From assembly GCF_900110075.1 (NCBI RefSeq), contig NZ_FOCJ01000001.1, positions 868,001 to 932,000 of the forward strand: 64,000 nt of DNA, written 5' to 3'. This document shows positions 43,783 to 52,691 of this stretch, one piece after another (position 1 is the first letter of the stretch; the number at the start of each line of letters is the position of its first letter). Source of the stretch: Paenibacillus sp. OV219. Its GTDB lineage: Bacteria; Bacillota; Bacilli; Paenibacillales; Paenibacillaceae. The notes under the pieces are model-generated. The model saw only the letters and a list, made by a program, of their open reading frames with translations. It ran no database searches and had not been told where the DNA came from. The position numbers and the translations under genes were made by a program.

Positions 43783-46362
43783 TTGAAAAGACGAACAAAA
43801 TGGTATGCGGCGCTGGTCTGTATCGGGATTGTCGGCGTGGGGGCACTCGCCTATAGCTTGTATACGAAAGGCGCTCCTCCCGCCGACATAGCTGCTTTCG
43901 CACGATCGGACATAAAGCCTGCTGCGACGACCGAACTGAAATATATGGCGGACCGCAGTAAAGCCGTCCCAGGCATGAAGCTCATCGCGCAGACGGATGC
44001 GCTCGCGCTCTACATGAATACGGAAACGACAGAAATCGCCATCCTTAACCTGGCGAGCGGCAAGGTGTGGCACAGCAATCCGGGGGATATCGGTTCGGAT
44101 GCCAAAGCATCGCCATTCGAGAAGGACCGCTTGGCCGCGCAAGTGACATTGAACTACCGCGATTCAATCGGGACGCTAGGCGCGATCACCAATTTCACGG
44201 ACAGCATCCAGCGGAAGCAGTTTAAGACGGAGGGGATCAAGAACGGTGTACGGATTACCTATACGATCGGGGATACGTCGCTCGGGATTGATGCGCTGCC
44301 GAAACGGATCAGCAAGAAACGCTTCGAGGAGAAGGTGCTGAGCAAGCTGGACGAGAAGACGGCCGCTTACGTATCGAACCGGTATTATCCACTGGACAAC
44401 AATCCGGATGTACTGGAGCGGCTTGATACAGAAGTGTCGAGAGCGCTCGTGCTGAAGCGGGTGCTCGATGCCTTCGCCAAAGCCGGGTATACGGCGGAGG
44501 ATTTGAAGGCGGACAATGACGAGAACGGCATGTCCGGCGGCAGCGCTTCGACGAAGCCAAACTTCACAATTCCGATCGAATATCAGCTTTCCGGCGATTC
44601 TCTTCTCGTGCATGTTCCGGTGAAAGACATCCAGGAGAGCAAAGGCTACCAGATCCGTTCCGTCGAGCTGCTCGACTTCTTCGGGGCGGCAAGCCAGGAT
44701 GAGCGAGGCTACATGCTCGTTCCCGACGGTTCCGGCAGCTTGATCAACCTGAATAACGGTAAAGTGAGCGAAGAGGTCTACGTGCAGCGGGTGTACGGCG
44801 ACGACGAGAACGACAATTCGAAGCGGCGCGGGCAGATCGCCGAGGCCGCACGTCTGCCGGTGTTCGGTATGAAAACGGGCGACGATGCGTGGTTCGCCAC
44901 GATCGAGAAGGGCGAGGGCATCGCCAGCATTAATGCAGACATTAGCGGTCGTAAAAATTCCTACAACAACGCCTTTGCCAGCTTCACCATTCGCGGCGAA
45001 GACGAGCTCGAGCTGTACAAAGGCAACAAGGTGGACGAATTCCAGCTGCTTACAGACGATCGCTTCACGGGCGACATTCAGCTTCGGTACAACTTCCTTT
45101 CCGGTGACCAGGCGTCGTACTCGGGCATGGCGGCGCTGTACCGGAACAATCTGGTGAAGGAAAACGTGCTGCAACCGTTGAAAGCGCAGGACCAGCTGCC
45201 GTTCTACGTCGACCTGCTGGGCGCGGTGGATAAACGAAAATCATTCCTCGGCGTGCCTTATAAAGGTCTAATGACGATGACGACGATCGACCAAGCGAGC
45301 CAAATCGCCAAGGAAATCAAGAATGCTGGCGTGTCCAACGTACAGATGCGCTACGTCGGGTGGTTCAACGAAGGGATCGACCACAAGATTCCGGAGACCG
45401 TCAAGCTCGACAGCCAGCTGGGAAGCAAATCGGACCTGTCCAAGCTGGCGGCTCAGCTGAAGGGCATGGGCGGCAACTTGTATCCCGACGTCGCGTTCCA
45501 GCATGTGCTGCGCGAGAACCATGACTTCAAGCCGGCTTCGGACGCGGCCCGCTTCGTCACGAGAGAGCAGGCTCTACTGCAGCCATTCGACCGCGCACTG
45601 AACGCGATGAACACCGAATGGGGTTCCTTCTACTTATTGTCCCCGGCGAAGCTGCCGTACTTCGTGGACCACTTTGTCGATAGCTATAAGAAGTACAAGA
45701 TGGATTCGGTCGCGCTGCGCGACATGGGCGATACGTTGATTGCCGATTATCGCGTCAATCGTGTCGTGTTCAGGGACGTCGCCAAGAATATCGTGACTGA
45801 TCAGCTCGGCATAATCCAAAAGAGCTATCCGAACGTGATGATGACCGGAGGCAACCAATACGCCTTGAAGTACGCCGACCAGCTGCTGAACGTGCCGATG
45901 GCCTCCAGCGCATTCAGCATTGAGGACGAGGTCGTTCCGTTCTACGAGATGGTCGTCCACGGCTACAAGGATTATGCCGGCGCGCCGATCAACCTGGACG
46001 ACGAGCAGGACCTGTCGTATCACCTGCTTCATTCGCTGGAATACGGCGCTGCGCCGCATTTCTTCTGGTCATACGAGTCGTCTTCCAAGCTCAAGCTGAC
46101 AACTTACGAGTCATTGTTCTCGACACATTACTCGGAATGGCTAGGGGATGCGGCAGCTTTGTACAGCAAGCTTAACAAAGTGCTTGCCGGGCTACAGAGC
46201 GAGACGATCATGGAGCATGCGCAGCTGAAGCCTGGCGTCGTCAAGGTAAGTTACAGCAACGGAACGTCGATTTATGTGAACTATACGGATCAACCGGTCA
46301 CCGTGCAAAACGTGCAAATCGGTGCGGAAAATTATTTTACTGTGGGTGGTGACAAACAGTGA
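43783..46362 (+). CDS. DUF5696-like membrane-anchored protein, probable glycoside-hydrolase fold
   Basis: This is an 859-aa protein with an N-terminal signal anchor (about 6-28), a beta-rich region (about 60-450) and a TIM-barrel-like region (about 455-780). The latter has runs such as VQMRYVGWFNEGI, MGGNLYPDVAFQHV, SVALRDMGDTLIADYR and MMTGGNQYALKYADQLLN. The arrangement recalls large glycosidases with an N-terminal beta-sandwich, and I recall this family being annotated DUF5696 in Paenibacillus. Asp in ALRDMGD and Asp/Glu in FSIEDEVV are candidate catalytic residues, without proof. The TTG start follows AGGAGG. The stop overlaps the next permease's GTG by 4 bases (GTGA). Confidence 0.8.
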   Translation: MKRRTKWYAALVCIGIVGVGALAYSLYTKGAPPADIAAFARSDIKPAATTELKYMADRSKAVPGMKLIAQTDALALYMNTETTEIAILNLASGKVWHSNPGDIGSDAKASPFEKDRLAAQVTLNYRDSIGTLGAITNFTDSIQRKQFKTEGIKNGVRITYTIGDTSLGIDALPKRISKKRFEEKVLSKLDEKTAAYVSNRYYPLDNNPDVLERLDTEVSRALVLKRVLDAFAKAGYTAEDLKADNDENGMSGGSASTKPNFTIPIEYQLSGDSLLVHVPVKDIQESKGYQIRSVELLDFFGAASQDERGYMLVPDGSGSLINLNNGKVSEEVYVQRVYGDDENDNSKRRGQIAEAARLPVFGMKTGDDAWFATIEKGEGIASINADISGRKNSYNNAFASFTIRGEDELELYKGNKVDEFQLLTDDRFTGDIQLRYNFLSGDQASYSGMAALYRNNLVKENVLQPLKAQDQLPFYVDLLGAVDKRKSFLGVPYKGLMTMTTIDQASQIAKEIKNAGVSNVQMRYVGWFNEGIDHKIPETVKLDSQLGSKSDLSKLAAQLKGMGGNLYPDVAFQHVLRENHDFKPASDAARFVTREQALLQPFDRALNAMNTEWGSFYLLSPAKLPYFVDHFVDSYKKYKMDSVALRDMGDTLIADYRVNRVVFRDVAKNIVTDQLGIIQKSYPNVMMTGGNQYALKYADQLLNVPMASSAFSIEDEVVPFYEMVVHGYKDYAGAPINLDDEQDLSYHLLHSLEYGAAPHFFWSYESSSKLKLTTYESLFSTHYSEWLGDAAALYSKLNKVLAGLQSETIMEHAQLKPGVVKVSYSNGTSIYVNYTDQPVTVQNVQIGAENYFTVGGDKQ

Positions 46363-47264
46363 ACGTAAAACGATTAACTTTGACGCAGAAACGCGCGCTG
46401 CTCGGTATCTTGTTCATCCTGCCCTGGCTGCTTGGCTTCGTGTTTTTGTTCGCGACGCCACTGTTTCAATCGATTCATTTCAGCTTCAGCAATATGAAGA
46501 TTGCCCCGGGAGGCGGGTATACGCTTGACTTCATCGGATGGGATAACTTCAAGAATGCGTTGTCGATCGATCCGAATTTCAACCGTATTCTGACTCAGTC
46601 CTTGAGCGAGATGGCATGGAACGTGCCGATGATCTTGTTCTTCAGCTTGTTTACGGCGACGATGCTGAACACCAAGTTCGTCGGACGCCCGTTCGCGCGT
46701 GCGATCTTCTTCCTGCCGGTCATTCTCGCATCCGGCGCTATTGCCGCAGCCCAGACATCTGGCCTCATTCAACTAACCGGCAGCTCCGAGATGGCGAAGG
46801 AGCTCGGGCAGCAGCAGAACGGCTTCGACCCGCTGTCGCTCGCCTTCATGTTGTCCGACGCGGGACTTCCAATGTGGTTTATTGAATACATCATCAGCGC
46901 CGTTCAGCGAATCTATGAAATCATCAAGAGCTCCGGCGTGCAGATTCTGATCTTCCTGGCCGCACTCCAATCGGTTCCCGTCTCCATGTATGAGGTAGCC
47001 AAGATGGAAGGCGCGACGGCTTACGAGACGTTCTGGAAGATTACATTCCCGATGGTCAGCCCGTTAATCTTGACGAACATCATTTATACGATCATCGACT
47101 CGTTCACGAACAGCCAAGTGACGACGACGATCTACAACACGGCGTTCCAGGCACAAAACTTCGGGCTCAGCGCCGCGATGTCCTGGATTTATACCGCGGT
47201 TATCAGCGTTGTGCTCATCATTGTCGGCATTCTCGTATCTAGAAAAGTGTTCTACTACAATTGA
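46359..47264 (+). CDS. Sugar ABC transporter permease, second pair (LplB/UgpA type)
   Basis: This is a 301-aa permease with six helices and the EAA loop EVAKMEGATAYETFWKITFPMVSP. A periplasmic loop (about 120-170) is longer than in the first pair, as in a subset of LplB-like permeases. The GTG start lies within the last bases of the DUF5696-like gene. It forms the second MalF-type subunit in the locus. Its binding protein could be the 469-aa lipoprotein at the locus start. Confidence 0.93.
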   Translation: MNVKRLTLTQKRALLGILFILPWLLGFVFLFATPLFQSIHFSFSNMKIAPGGGYTLDFIGWDNFKNALSIDPNFNRILTQSLSEMAWNVPMILFFSLFTATMLNTKFVGRPFARAIFFLPVILASGAIAAAQTSGLIQLTGSSEMAKELGQQQNGFDPLSLAFMLSDAGLPMWFIEYIISAVQRIYEIIKSSGVQILIFLAALQSVPVSMYEVAKMEGATAYETFWKITFPMVSPLILTNIIYTIIDSFTNSQVTTTIYNTAFQAQNFGLSAAMSWIYTAVISVVLIIVGILVSRKVFYYN

Positions 47265-47285
47265 CGGGATAGGAGGGCGAAGGCA

Positions 47286-48284
47286 TTGAAACTACCCGAT
47301 TTGCAAAACGAAGCCGTCGTCATACAAATGCAAAAGGCGCGCAACAAGACGGTATCACTGCTGTGGCTTATTTTCCGGTACATTCTGATCATCGGGATTT
47401 CTTTTATCATTCTCTACCCGATCCTGCAGCAGCTGTCGGTCGCCTTTAAGGATAAGACGGATATCTACAATCCGACGATCTACATGATTCCGGTGCATTT
47501 CACGATGGAGAATGTGCGTTATGCGATGGCCGTGCTGGATTACTGGCCGCTGCTGAGGAACACGCTAATCTTCGCGGCATCTACGACGCTTCTCCAGGCT
47601 GCTTCATGCTCGCTGGCGGGCTACGGCTTTGCCCGGTTTAATTTCCCAGGGAAAAACATTCTGTTCACGCTCGTCGTGCTGACCATCTTGATTCCGTCGA
47701 GCACGCTGATGGTGCCGATGTACATTCATTTCCGCTCGTTCGATTTGCTCGGTGTCATCCATCTGATCACCGGCAAAGAAGGCATCAACATGCTTAACAC
47801 ATACAGTCCATCGCTGATTACGGCCGCTTTCGCCAACGGCTTGAAGTCCGGCTTGTTCATTTATATTTTCCGGCAGTTCTTCCGCAGCATGCCAGGCGAA
47901 ATCGAAGAGGCGGCGCTCATCGACGGCGCGGGCGGCATCCGCACCTTCTTCACGATCATGCTGCCGAATGCGGTTCCGCCGCTCATTACCGTCATCCTGT
48001 TCTCATTCGTCTGGCAGTACAACGACATCTTCTACGCCTCGCTGTTCAACAGCGCGAGCGACTTGATGTCAATCAAGGTATCCTCGCTGCCTGCCGACGT
48101 GAACCAGTACTTGCCGGGCATCATGGGCATCGGCACCGGAACGAACGTCAAGGTGGATCCGAACCAAGTGTCCATGATCGTCGACACTGGGATTCTGCTC
48201 GCGATTTCCCCGTTAATCGCGATGTACCTCTTCGTACAGCGCTTCTTCGTCGAGAGCGTCGAGCGTTCGGGCGTCGTCGGCTAA
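47286..48284 (+). CDS. Sugar ABC transporter permease, second pair (MalG type)
   Basis: This is a 332-aa permease with six helices and the EAA loop EEAALIDGAGGIRTFFTIMLPNAVP. The TTG start lies 8 bases after AGGAGGG. It is the partner of the preceding permease. The two importers in this locus share no close sequence identity in their EAA loops, so they are not a recent duplication. Confidence 0.93.
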   Translation: MKLPDLQNEAVVIQMQKARNKTVSLLWLIFRYILIIGISFIILYPILQQLSVAFKDKTDIYNPTIYMIPVHFTMENVRYAMAVLDYWPLLRNTLIFAASTTLLQAASCSLAGYGFARFNFPGKNILFTLVVLTILIPSSTLMVPMYIHFRSFDLLGVIHLITGKEGINMLNTYSPSLITAAFANGLKSGLFIYIFRQFFRSMPGEIEEAALIDGAGGIRTFFTIMLPNAVPPLITVILFSFVWQYNDIFYASLFNSASDLMSIKVSSLPADVNQYLPGIMGIGTGTNVKVDPNQVSMIVDTGILLAISPLIAMYLFVQRFFVESVERSGVVG

Positions 48285-48312
48285 GCGCGAGGCAGCGGAA
48301 GGGGAGTGCGGT

Positions 48313-50028
48313 ATGAACAAACGAATGCTTACCTTCGTCTCCATTGGAGGACTCCTGCTAGTTGCTGCGGCGCTTCTGCTATTCATCCCGGCTATTAATG
48401 GCCGTAACGAGTCTCCCCGGTCTGAGCCTGACGCTCAGGCAGGGGAGGCGTTAACAACAGCAGGAAAAGCGCCGCTCATTCGCAACGTGAAAACGAATAC
48501 AGCGGATGTCGGCCTCTACGAGAAGTTTGAGCTTGCTTTCGAAGTGGATGGCGAGTACGACAATCCTTACGATCCCGACCAGATCGACTTAGCAATGGCG
48601 CTCGCCTCGCCTTCTGGCAAGACATGGAGCATTAACGGCTTTTATGACGCGACGGATGCAAAATGGAAGTTTCGATTCGCGCCCGACGAGAAGGGCACGT
48701 GGCATTACCGGTTCTACGCCGCCGGTCATGGCGGCGCCGACCAAAGCAACGAGGTCGAAGGCGATTTCGAAGCGGTCGCATCGGGCAGCCGGGGCTGGAT
48801 TCAGCTGTCGCAGACGAACAAGCGGTACATGGAATACCGCAACGGCTCGACCTTCTACGGCATCGGCATTGCGTATCCGTGGAATATCACGGACGCGAGC
48901 TTGGACAAAATCGTGGCAAACGGCGGCAATCTGATCACATACTGGAACGGCAATTACGACGGCGAAGGTAATGGAGGCGGGAGGAATCAACTGCAATCGT
49001 ACGAAGCCGGCGTCGACAGGATCGATCCGCTGAAAGCCCAGCGGGTGGACGATCTGCTCGCGGCGTTCGAGCAGCGCGGACTGCATATGAGCTTCGTCAT
49101 CTGGCCGCACGACTCTCTGACCGAGCTATTGGAGGGCTGGCCCAATACATGGTCGCAAAACGGTTATTCGGCGCTTGGCCCGGCGAAGGATTTCTATGCG
49201 AGTGACAAGATGTGGCGCTATCAGGAACGGCTGTATCGATACATCATCGCGCGCTGGGGGTACAGCCGGGCGCTTGGCATCTGGGACTTGGTCGACGAGA
49301 TCAACGGCACGGACGGATGGGCGCAAAATCCAACCGATGTGACGGATGCCTGGGTGAATAAGGTGCACGATTACTTCAAGGCACATGATCCGTACGGTCA
49401 TCCGACAATGGGCTCAATGGCCGGCAACCGGCAGGACTACTGGGATTACGCCTATCGCACGCTCGATATTGCCGACCGTGAAAACTACTATAATTTCGGC
49501 TATGACGCGTATGCTCGCGACATACGCAAACGTTGGGACAGCTACGAGAAGCCGCTGATGATCGGCGAAACCGGCAACATTACCGATACGGTGAAATACC
49601 ATCAGGCGATCTGGGTGTCGCTGACGAACGGTCTTGCGTCGATCCCGGTCTGGTGGGATTTCGATCATGTCAGCGACGATATGTTTCGGCAGATGAAGCA
49701 TTTGGCTGCGTTCGCGGCGAAGATTGATTTCCACGAACCTCGCCTTCCCGTTAGCGTCAGCGTTGATCAAGCCTCGAAGTCGCAAGCTTGGGTCATGCAG
49801 GGTAAGCGAACATCATTCGGCTGGCTCATGACCGAGAAGGGCGGAGCGGGCGGAAGGGCGGTAAAGTTGACGGACTTTGCAGACGGTTCCTATGCCGTCT
49901 CGTGGTACGATCCATGGACCGGTACGACAATCGGCGAAGGGGGTGCGGAAGCGTCGAGCGGCTCGCTCTCCTTGGAGTCGCCTGTATCGAAGCAGCTGGA
50001 TCTATCCTTTACGATTACGCGAAAATAA
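48313..50028 (+). CDS. Surface glycoside hydrolase with DUF5060-type N-terminal domain
   Basis: This is a 571-aa protein with a signal anchor (about 8-28), an Ig-like DUF5060 domain (about 50-150; VGLYEKFELAFEVDGEYDNPYDP and GTWHYRFYAAGHGG), a GH5-like TIM barrel (about 165-460) and a C-terminal beta domain. Glu329 (LVDEINGTDGW) and Glu419 (LMIGETGN) are placed as acid/base and nucleophile of a retaining clan A enzyme. It is probably an exposed, membrane-tethered enzyme that trims glycans before uptake. The ATG follows GGGGAG. The substrate is not fixed by sequence; a beta-mannan or glucan is likely from its neighbours. Confidence 0.86.
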   Translation: MNKRMLTFVSIGGLLLVAAALLLFIPAINGRNESPRSEPDAQAGEALTTAGKAPLIRNVKTNTADVGLYEKFELAFEVDGEYDNPYDPDQIDLAMALASPSGKTWSINGFYDATDAKWKFRFAPDEKGTWHYRFYAAGHGGADQSNEVEGDFEAVASGSRGWIQLSQTNKRYMEYRNGSTFYGIGIAYPWNITDASLDKIVANGGNLITYWNGNYDGEGNGGGRNQLQSYEAGVDRIDPLKAQRVDDLLAAFEQRGLHMSFVIWPHDSLTELLEGWPNTWSQNGYSALGPAKDFYASDKMWRYQERLYRYIIARWGYSRALGIWDLVDEINGTDGWAQNPTDVTDAWVNKVHDYFKAHDPYGHPTMGSMAGNRQDYWDYAYRTLDIADRENYYNFGYDAYARDIRKRWDSYEKPLMIGETGNITDTVKYHQAIWVSLTNGLASIPVWWDFDHVSDDMFRQMKHLAAFAAKIDFHEPRLPVSVSVDQASKSQAWVMQGKRTSFGWLMTEKGGAGGRAVKLTDFADGSYAVSWYDPWTGTTIGEGGAEASSGSLSLESPVSKQLDLSFTITRK

Positions 50029-50054
50029 CGATGGCGACAAGGAGAGGAAGCAGG

Positions 50055-51089
50055 ATGAACGTCGAGTGGGCGCAGCGAATGAACGTTGAACCGAAACTGA
50101 TTAATCCGCTGGCTGACGATTGTGCGAGGCGGCTAATGGCTTATCTGTGCGATACGTACGGCAAACGGATGCTGACCGGACAACAGATCGGCGTCCACGC
50201 TACACCGGAGATGGACGTGATATTCCACGAGACGGGGCACTATCCGGCTGTCGGCGGCTTCGATTTCATGAATGATTCTCCGTCACGCACGGAGCGCGGC
50301 TCCGTCGGTACGGATACGACGCTCGCCTTGCAATGGTGGCAGGCAGGCGGGATCGTCACCTTCTGCTGGCATTGGAACGCGCCCAAGGATCTGGTCGATC
50401 GACCGCCCGACAACGGCTGGCACCGCGGCTTCTACTCCTCAGCCACGACGTTCGATCTTGCCAGAGCGATGGACGATCCGTCGTCGGAGGAATACGTCTT
50501 GCTGCTTCGCGATATTGACGTTATCTCCGGCTTGCTCGTGCAGCTCCGCGAAGCCGGCGTCCCCGTCCTGTGGCGGCCGCTCCACGAAGCGTCCGGCGGC
50601 TGGTTCTGGTGGGGCGCCAAGGGATCGGAACCGTGCATCCGGCTCTGGAAGCTGATGTACGACCGGATGACGCAGCTGCACGGCCTGCACAATCTGATCT
50701 GGGTGTGGAATGGGCAGCATAAGGACTGGTATCCGGGCGATGCGTACGTGGACATCATCGGCGAAGACGTATATTCGCCCGCACAGAATTATCAATCAAA
50801 TGTCGGCCGCTTCCGGCAAGCGCTGAGCTATACGGATGCCGCAAAGATTATCGCGCTGTCTGAGAACGGACCGCTTCCGGATCCCGACCTGATGATCGAG
50901 GACGGCGCGCTTTGGCTGTGGAATTGTACGTGGTATGGTAATTTCCTTCATAAACAGGAGGAAGGCGAGACGGTCGTTTCGAATCAATACACCGAAGTGG
51001 AGATGCTGAAGAAAGTTTATCGGCATCCCTTTACGGTGACGCGTGATGAGCTGCCCGATCTCGTCCATTACCCCCTGTCTCATCCCTAA
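50055..51089 (+). CDS. GH26-family glycoside hydrolase (beta-mannanase type), no signal peptide
   Basis: This is a 344-aa retaining glycosidase. Glu178 (WRPLHEASGGWFWWG) is the acid/base and Glu270 (IALSENGPLPD) the nucleophile, both in GH26-typical contexts. Aromatic residues FCWHWNAP and NLIWVWNGQ line the cleft. The frame is open back to 49902 but overlaps the upstream gene; ATG 50055 with AGGAAG/CAGG upstream is the likely start. The product then begins MNVEWAQRM with no signal peptide. A cytoplasmic enzyme acting on imported manno-oligosaccharides is therefore inferred, unlike most secreted GH26 mannanases. Confidence 0.88.
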   Translation: MNVEWAQRMNVEPKLINPLADDCARRLMAYLCDTYGKRMLTGQQIGVHATPEMDVIFHETGHYPAVGGFDFMNDSPSRTERGSVGTDTTLALQWWQAGGIVTFCWHWNAPKDLVDRPPDNGWHRGFYSSATTFDLARAMDDPSSEEYVLLLRDIDVISGLLVQLREAGVPVLWRPLHEASGGWFWWGAKGSEPCIRLWKLMYDRMTQLHGLHNLIWVWNGQHKDWYPGDAYVDIIGEDVYSPAQNYQSNVGRFRQALSYTDAAKIIALSENGPLPDPDLMIEDGALWLWNCTWYGNFLHKQEEGETVVSNQYTEVEMLKKVYRHPFTVTRDELPDLVHYPLSHP

Positions 51090-51169
51090 CAGACAGCGAA
51101 CCGATTCGTACTGAGACCGACGTTCTTATTACGAGAGATTCCAATTCTAGCATAGGAGCTGATAGAAAC

Positions 51170-52084
51170 ATGAGTTTGCGAGTACTGACGGCAGAACAAA
51201 TTGAACAGTTCATCAACAAAGGCTATGTGCATATTAAAGGCGCCTTCTCGCGGGAAGCGGCTCTGGAGGCGCAGTCGTTCCTGTGGGGCAAGCTGGAAGA
51301 GAAGGTCGGCGTCGTGCGTGAGGATCCCTCGACTTGGCAGGAGCCGATGGTCAGCATCCGTGAGAATTACCGCCACGCCGCTTTCGACGTCTGCAATACG
51401 GCACTGTTCGCCGACGCCGTCGAGGATTTGACGGGCGCGGATCGCACGATCCATCGCTTCGTCGCCGGCGAGACGGCGGGCGACAAGCTCCCCGGCTGGG
51501 GCTGGTGGCCGGTCAACTTCTTCGTCGGCCGCGACGAGCCTTGGTTCGTGCCGACGAACGGCTGGCATTGGGACGGCATTCATTTCCGGCATTACGTCGA
51601 TTCGCCGGATCAAGGGCTGCTCTGCCTGTGCCTCTTTTCGGATATCGCGCCACACGGAGGTGGCACGCTGGTCGTCCAAGGCTCCCATAAGACGGTCGCA
51701 CGTCACTTGAACAGGTTTCCGGAAGGCGTCGAGCTGGGGGAAGGCATTCGCGCTCTGCATGCTGAGCACCCGTATTTCGCCAAGCTTACGGAGCGGGACG
51801 GCGAACAGCTCAGCGCAGAGGAACGGAATGCTTATTTCATGGATCAGGCATACATCGAAGAAGACGGCACGCAGCTGCAGGTCGTGGAAACGACAGGGGA
51901 GGCCGGGGATGTCATTCTGTGCCATCCGTTCCTCGTGCATGCCGCATCGCCGAACCACAGCGGGAAGGTCCGATTCATGTGCAATCGAACGTCGCCGCTG
52001 AAGGAGAGACTGTCGCTGCAACGAGAAGAATATGGCGATTACTCACCGCTCGAGCGAAGCATCCGGGCATCCGTCCATAGCTAA
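51170..52084 (+). CDS. Phytanoyl-CoA dioxygenase (PhyH)-family Fe(II)/2-oxoglutarate enzyme
   Basis: This is a 304-aa non-heme iron oxygenase. The metal triad is visible: His133-x-Asp135 (NGWHWDGIHF) and His257 (CHPFLVHAASPNHSG), with Arg268 (KVRFMCNR) for 2-oxoglutarate. LPGWGWWPVNFFVGRDEPW and GGTLVVQGSHK are other family blocks. Many bacterial members hydroxylate small metabolites. A member next to glycoside hydrolases is unusual, and the substrate is open. The ATG has a weak upstream AGGAGC. Confidence 0.88.
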   Translation: MSLRVLTAEQIEQFINKGYVHIKGAFSREAALEAQSFLWGKLEEKVGVVREDPSTWQEPMVSIRENYRHAAFDVCNTALFADAVEDLTGADRTIHRFVAGETAGDKLPGWGWWPVNFFVGRDEPWFVPTNGWHWDGIHFRHYVDSPDQGLLCLCLFSDIAPHGGGTLVVQGSHKTVARHLNRFPEGVELGEGIRALHAEHPYFAKLTERDGEQLSAEERNAYFMDQAYIEEDGTQLQVVETTGEAGDVILCHPFLVHAASPNHSGKVRFMCNRTSPLKERLSLQREEYGDYSPLERSIRASVHS

Positions 52085-52129
52085 AATGCGTCGACTGAAA
52101 TCGTATTTTTATATACGGAGGGTTGTCTG

Positions 52130-52666
52130 GTGGAGAAAGAGATCAGATTTATTAAGGAAATGGATTATGAAACAGCGCATGCACTTCAGTGTGAGTATTT
52201 GGACAGAGAGACCTTTGAGGATTTTTTGCAACGGGTGAAGAGTGATCCTGACTTGTATTTCGTAACGGTGGATGGTAGTGAAGTGGTTGGTGTTTGCTAT
52301 GGAAGTCCATCTAAGAAAAATGAGGCAGTCATTAATTTGAATGGGATCGCGGTTAATCTGGATCATTCAAAAAATTATGCTAGAGTTGGGCTTGGAACAA
52401 ACTTGCTGCTTATTTTCGAAAAAGCCGTGAAGCAAAGGGGATACAATAAAATTGGTGTAGGCTCAGCTGATGACCCCAAAGTAGAAGCTTTTTATTTGAA
52501 AAATGGATTTAAACCAACGGAATTGGTAGTCATAGGTTCAAATCATGAGGAAATGGATAGAATCCGAGTTAATGACTTTGAAAGCGGGATTTTACGAAGA
52601 GAAGAACTAAGACGTAGTTACAATCCAAGAGAAGTCATCTTCATTTTAGAAAAATATATTGAATGA
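52130..52666 (+). CDS. GNAT-family acetyltransferase, AT-rich
   Basis: This is a 178-aa acetyltransferase. The fold is supported by VINLNGIAVNLDHSKNYARVGLGTNLLLIFEKAVKQ (motif A) and NKIGVGSADDPKVEAFYLKNGFKPTELV (motif B). The gene is clearly richer in A and T than the GC-rich genes on both sides, so it was probably acquired separately. GGAGGG stands 11 bases before the GTG start. The substrate is unknown. It interrupts the run of glycan genes. Confidence 0.83.
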   Translation: MEKEIRFIKEMDYETAHALQCEYLDRETFEDFLQRVKSDPDLYFVTVDGSEVVGVCYGSPSKKNEAVINLNGIAVNLDHSKNYARVGLGTNLLLIFEKAVKQRGYNKIGVGSADDPKVEAFYLKNGFKPTELVVIGSNHEEMDRIRVNDFESGILRREELRRSYNPREVIFILEKYIE

Positions 52667-52691
52667 GTTTACTTCAAGGGAGTCGTGACAC

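Noticed and set aside
44176-45174. 332-codon reverse-strand frame opposite the DUF5696-like gene
   Set aside because: It is an antisense shadow with low-information composition and no ribosome binding site or motif. The forward gene is coupled to both neighbours.
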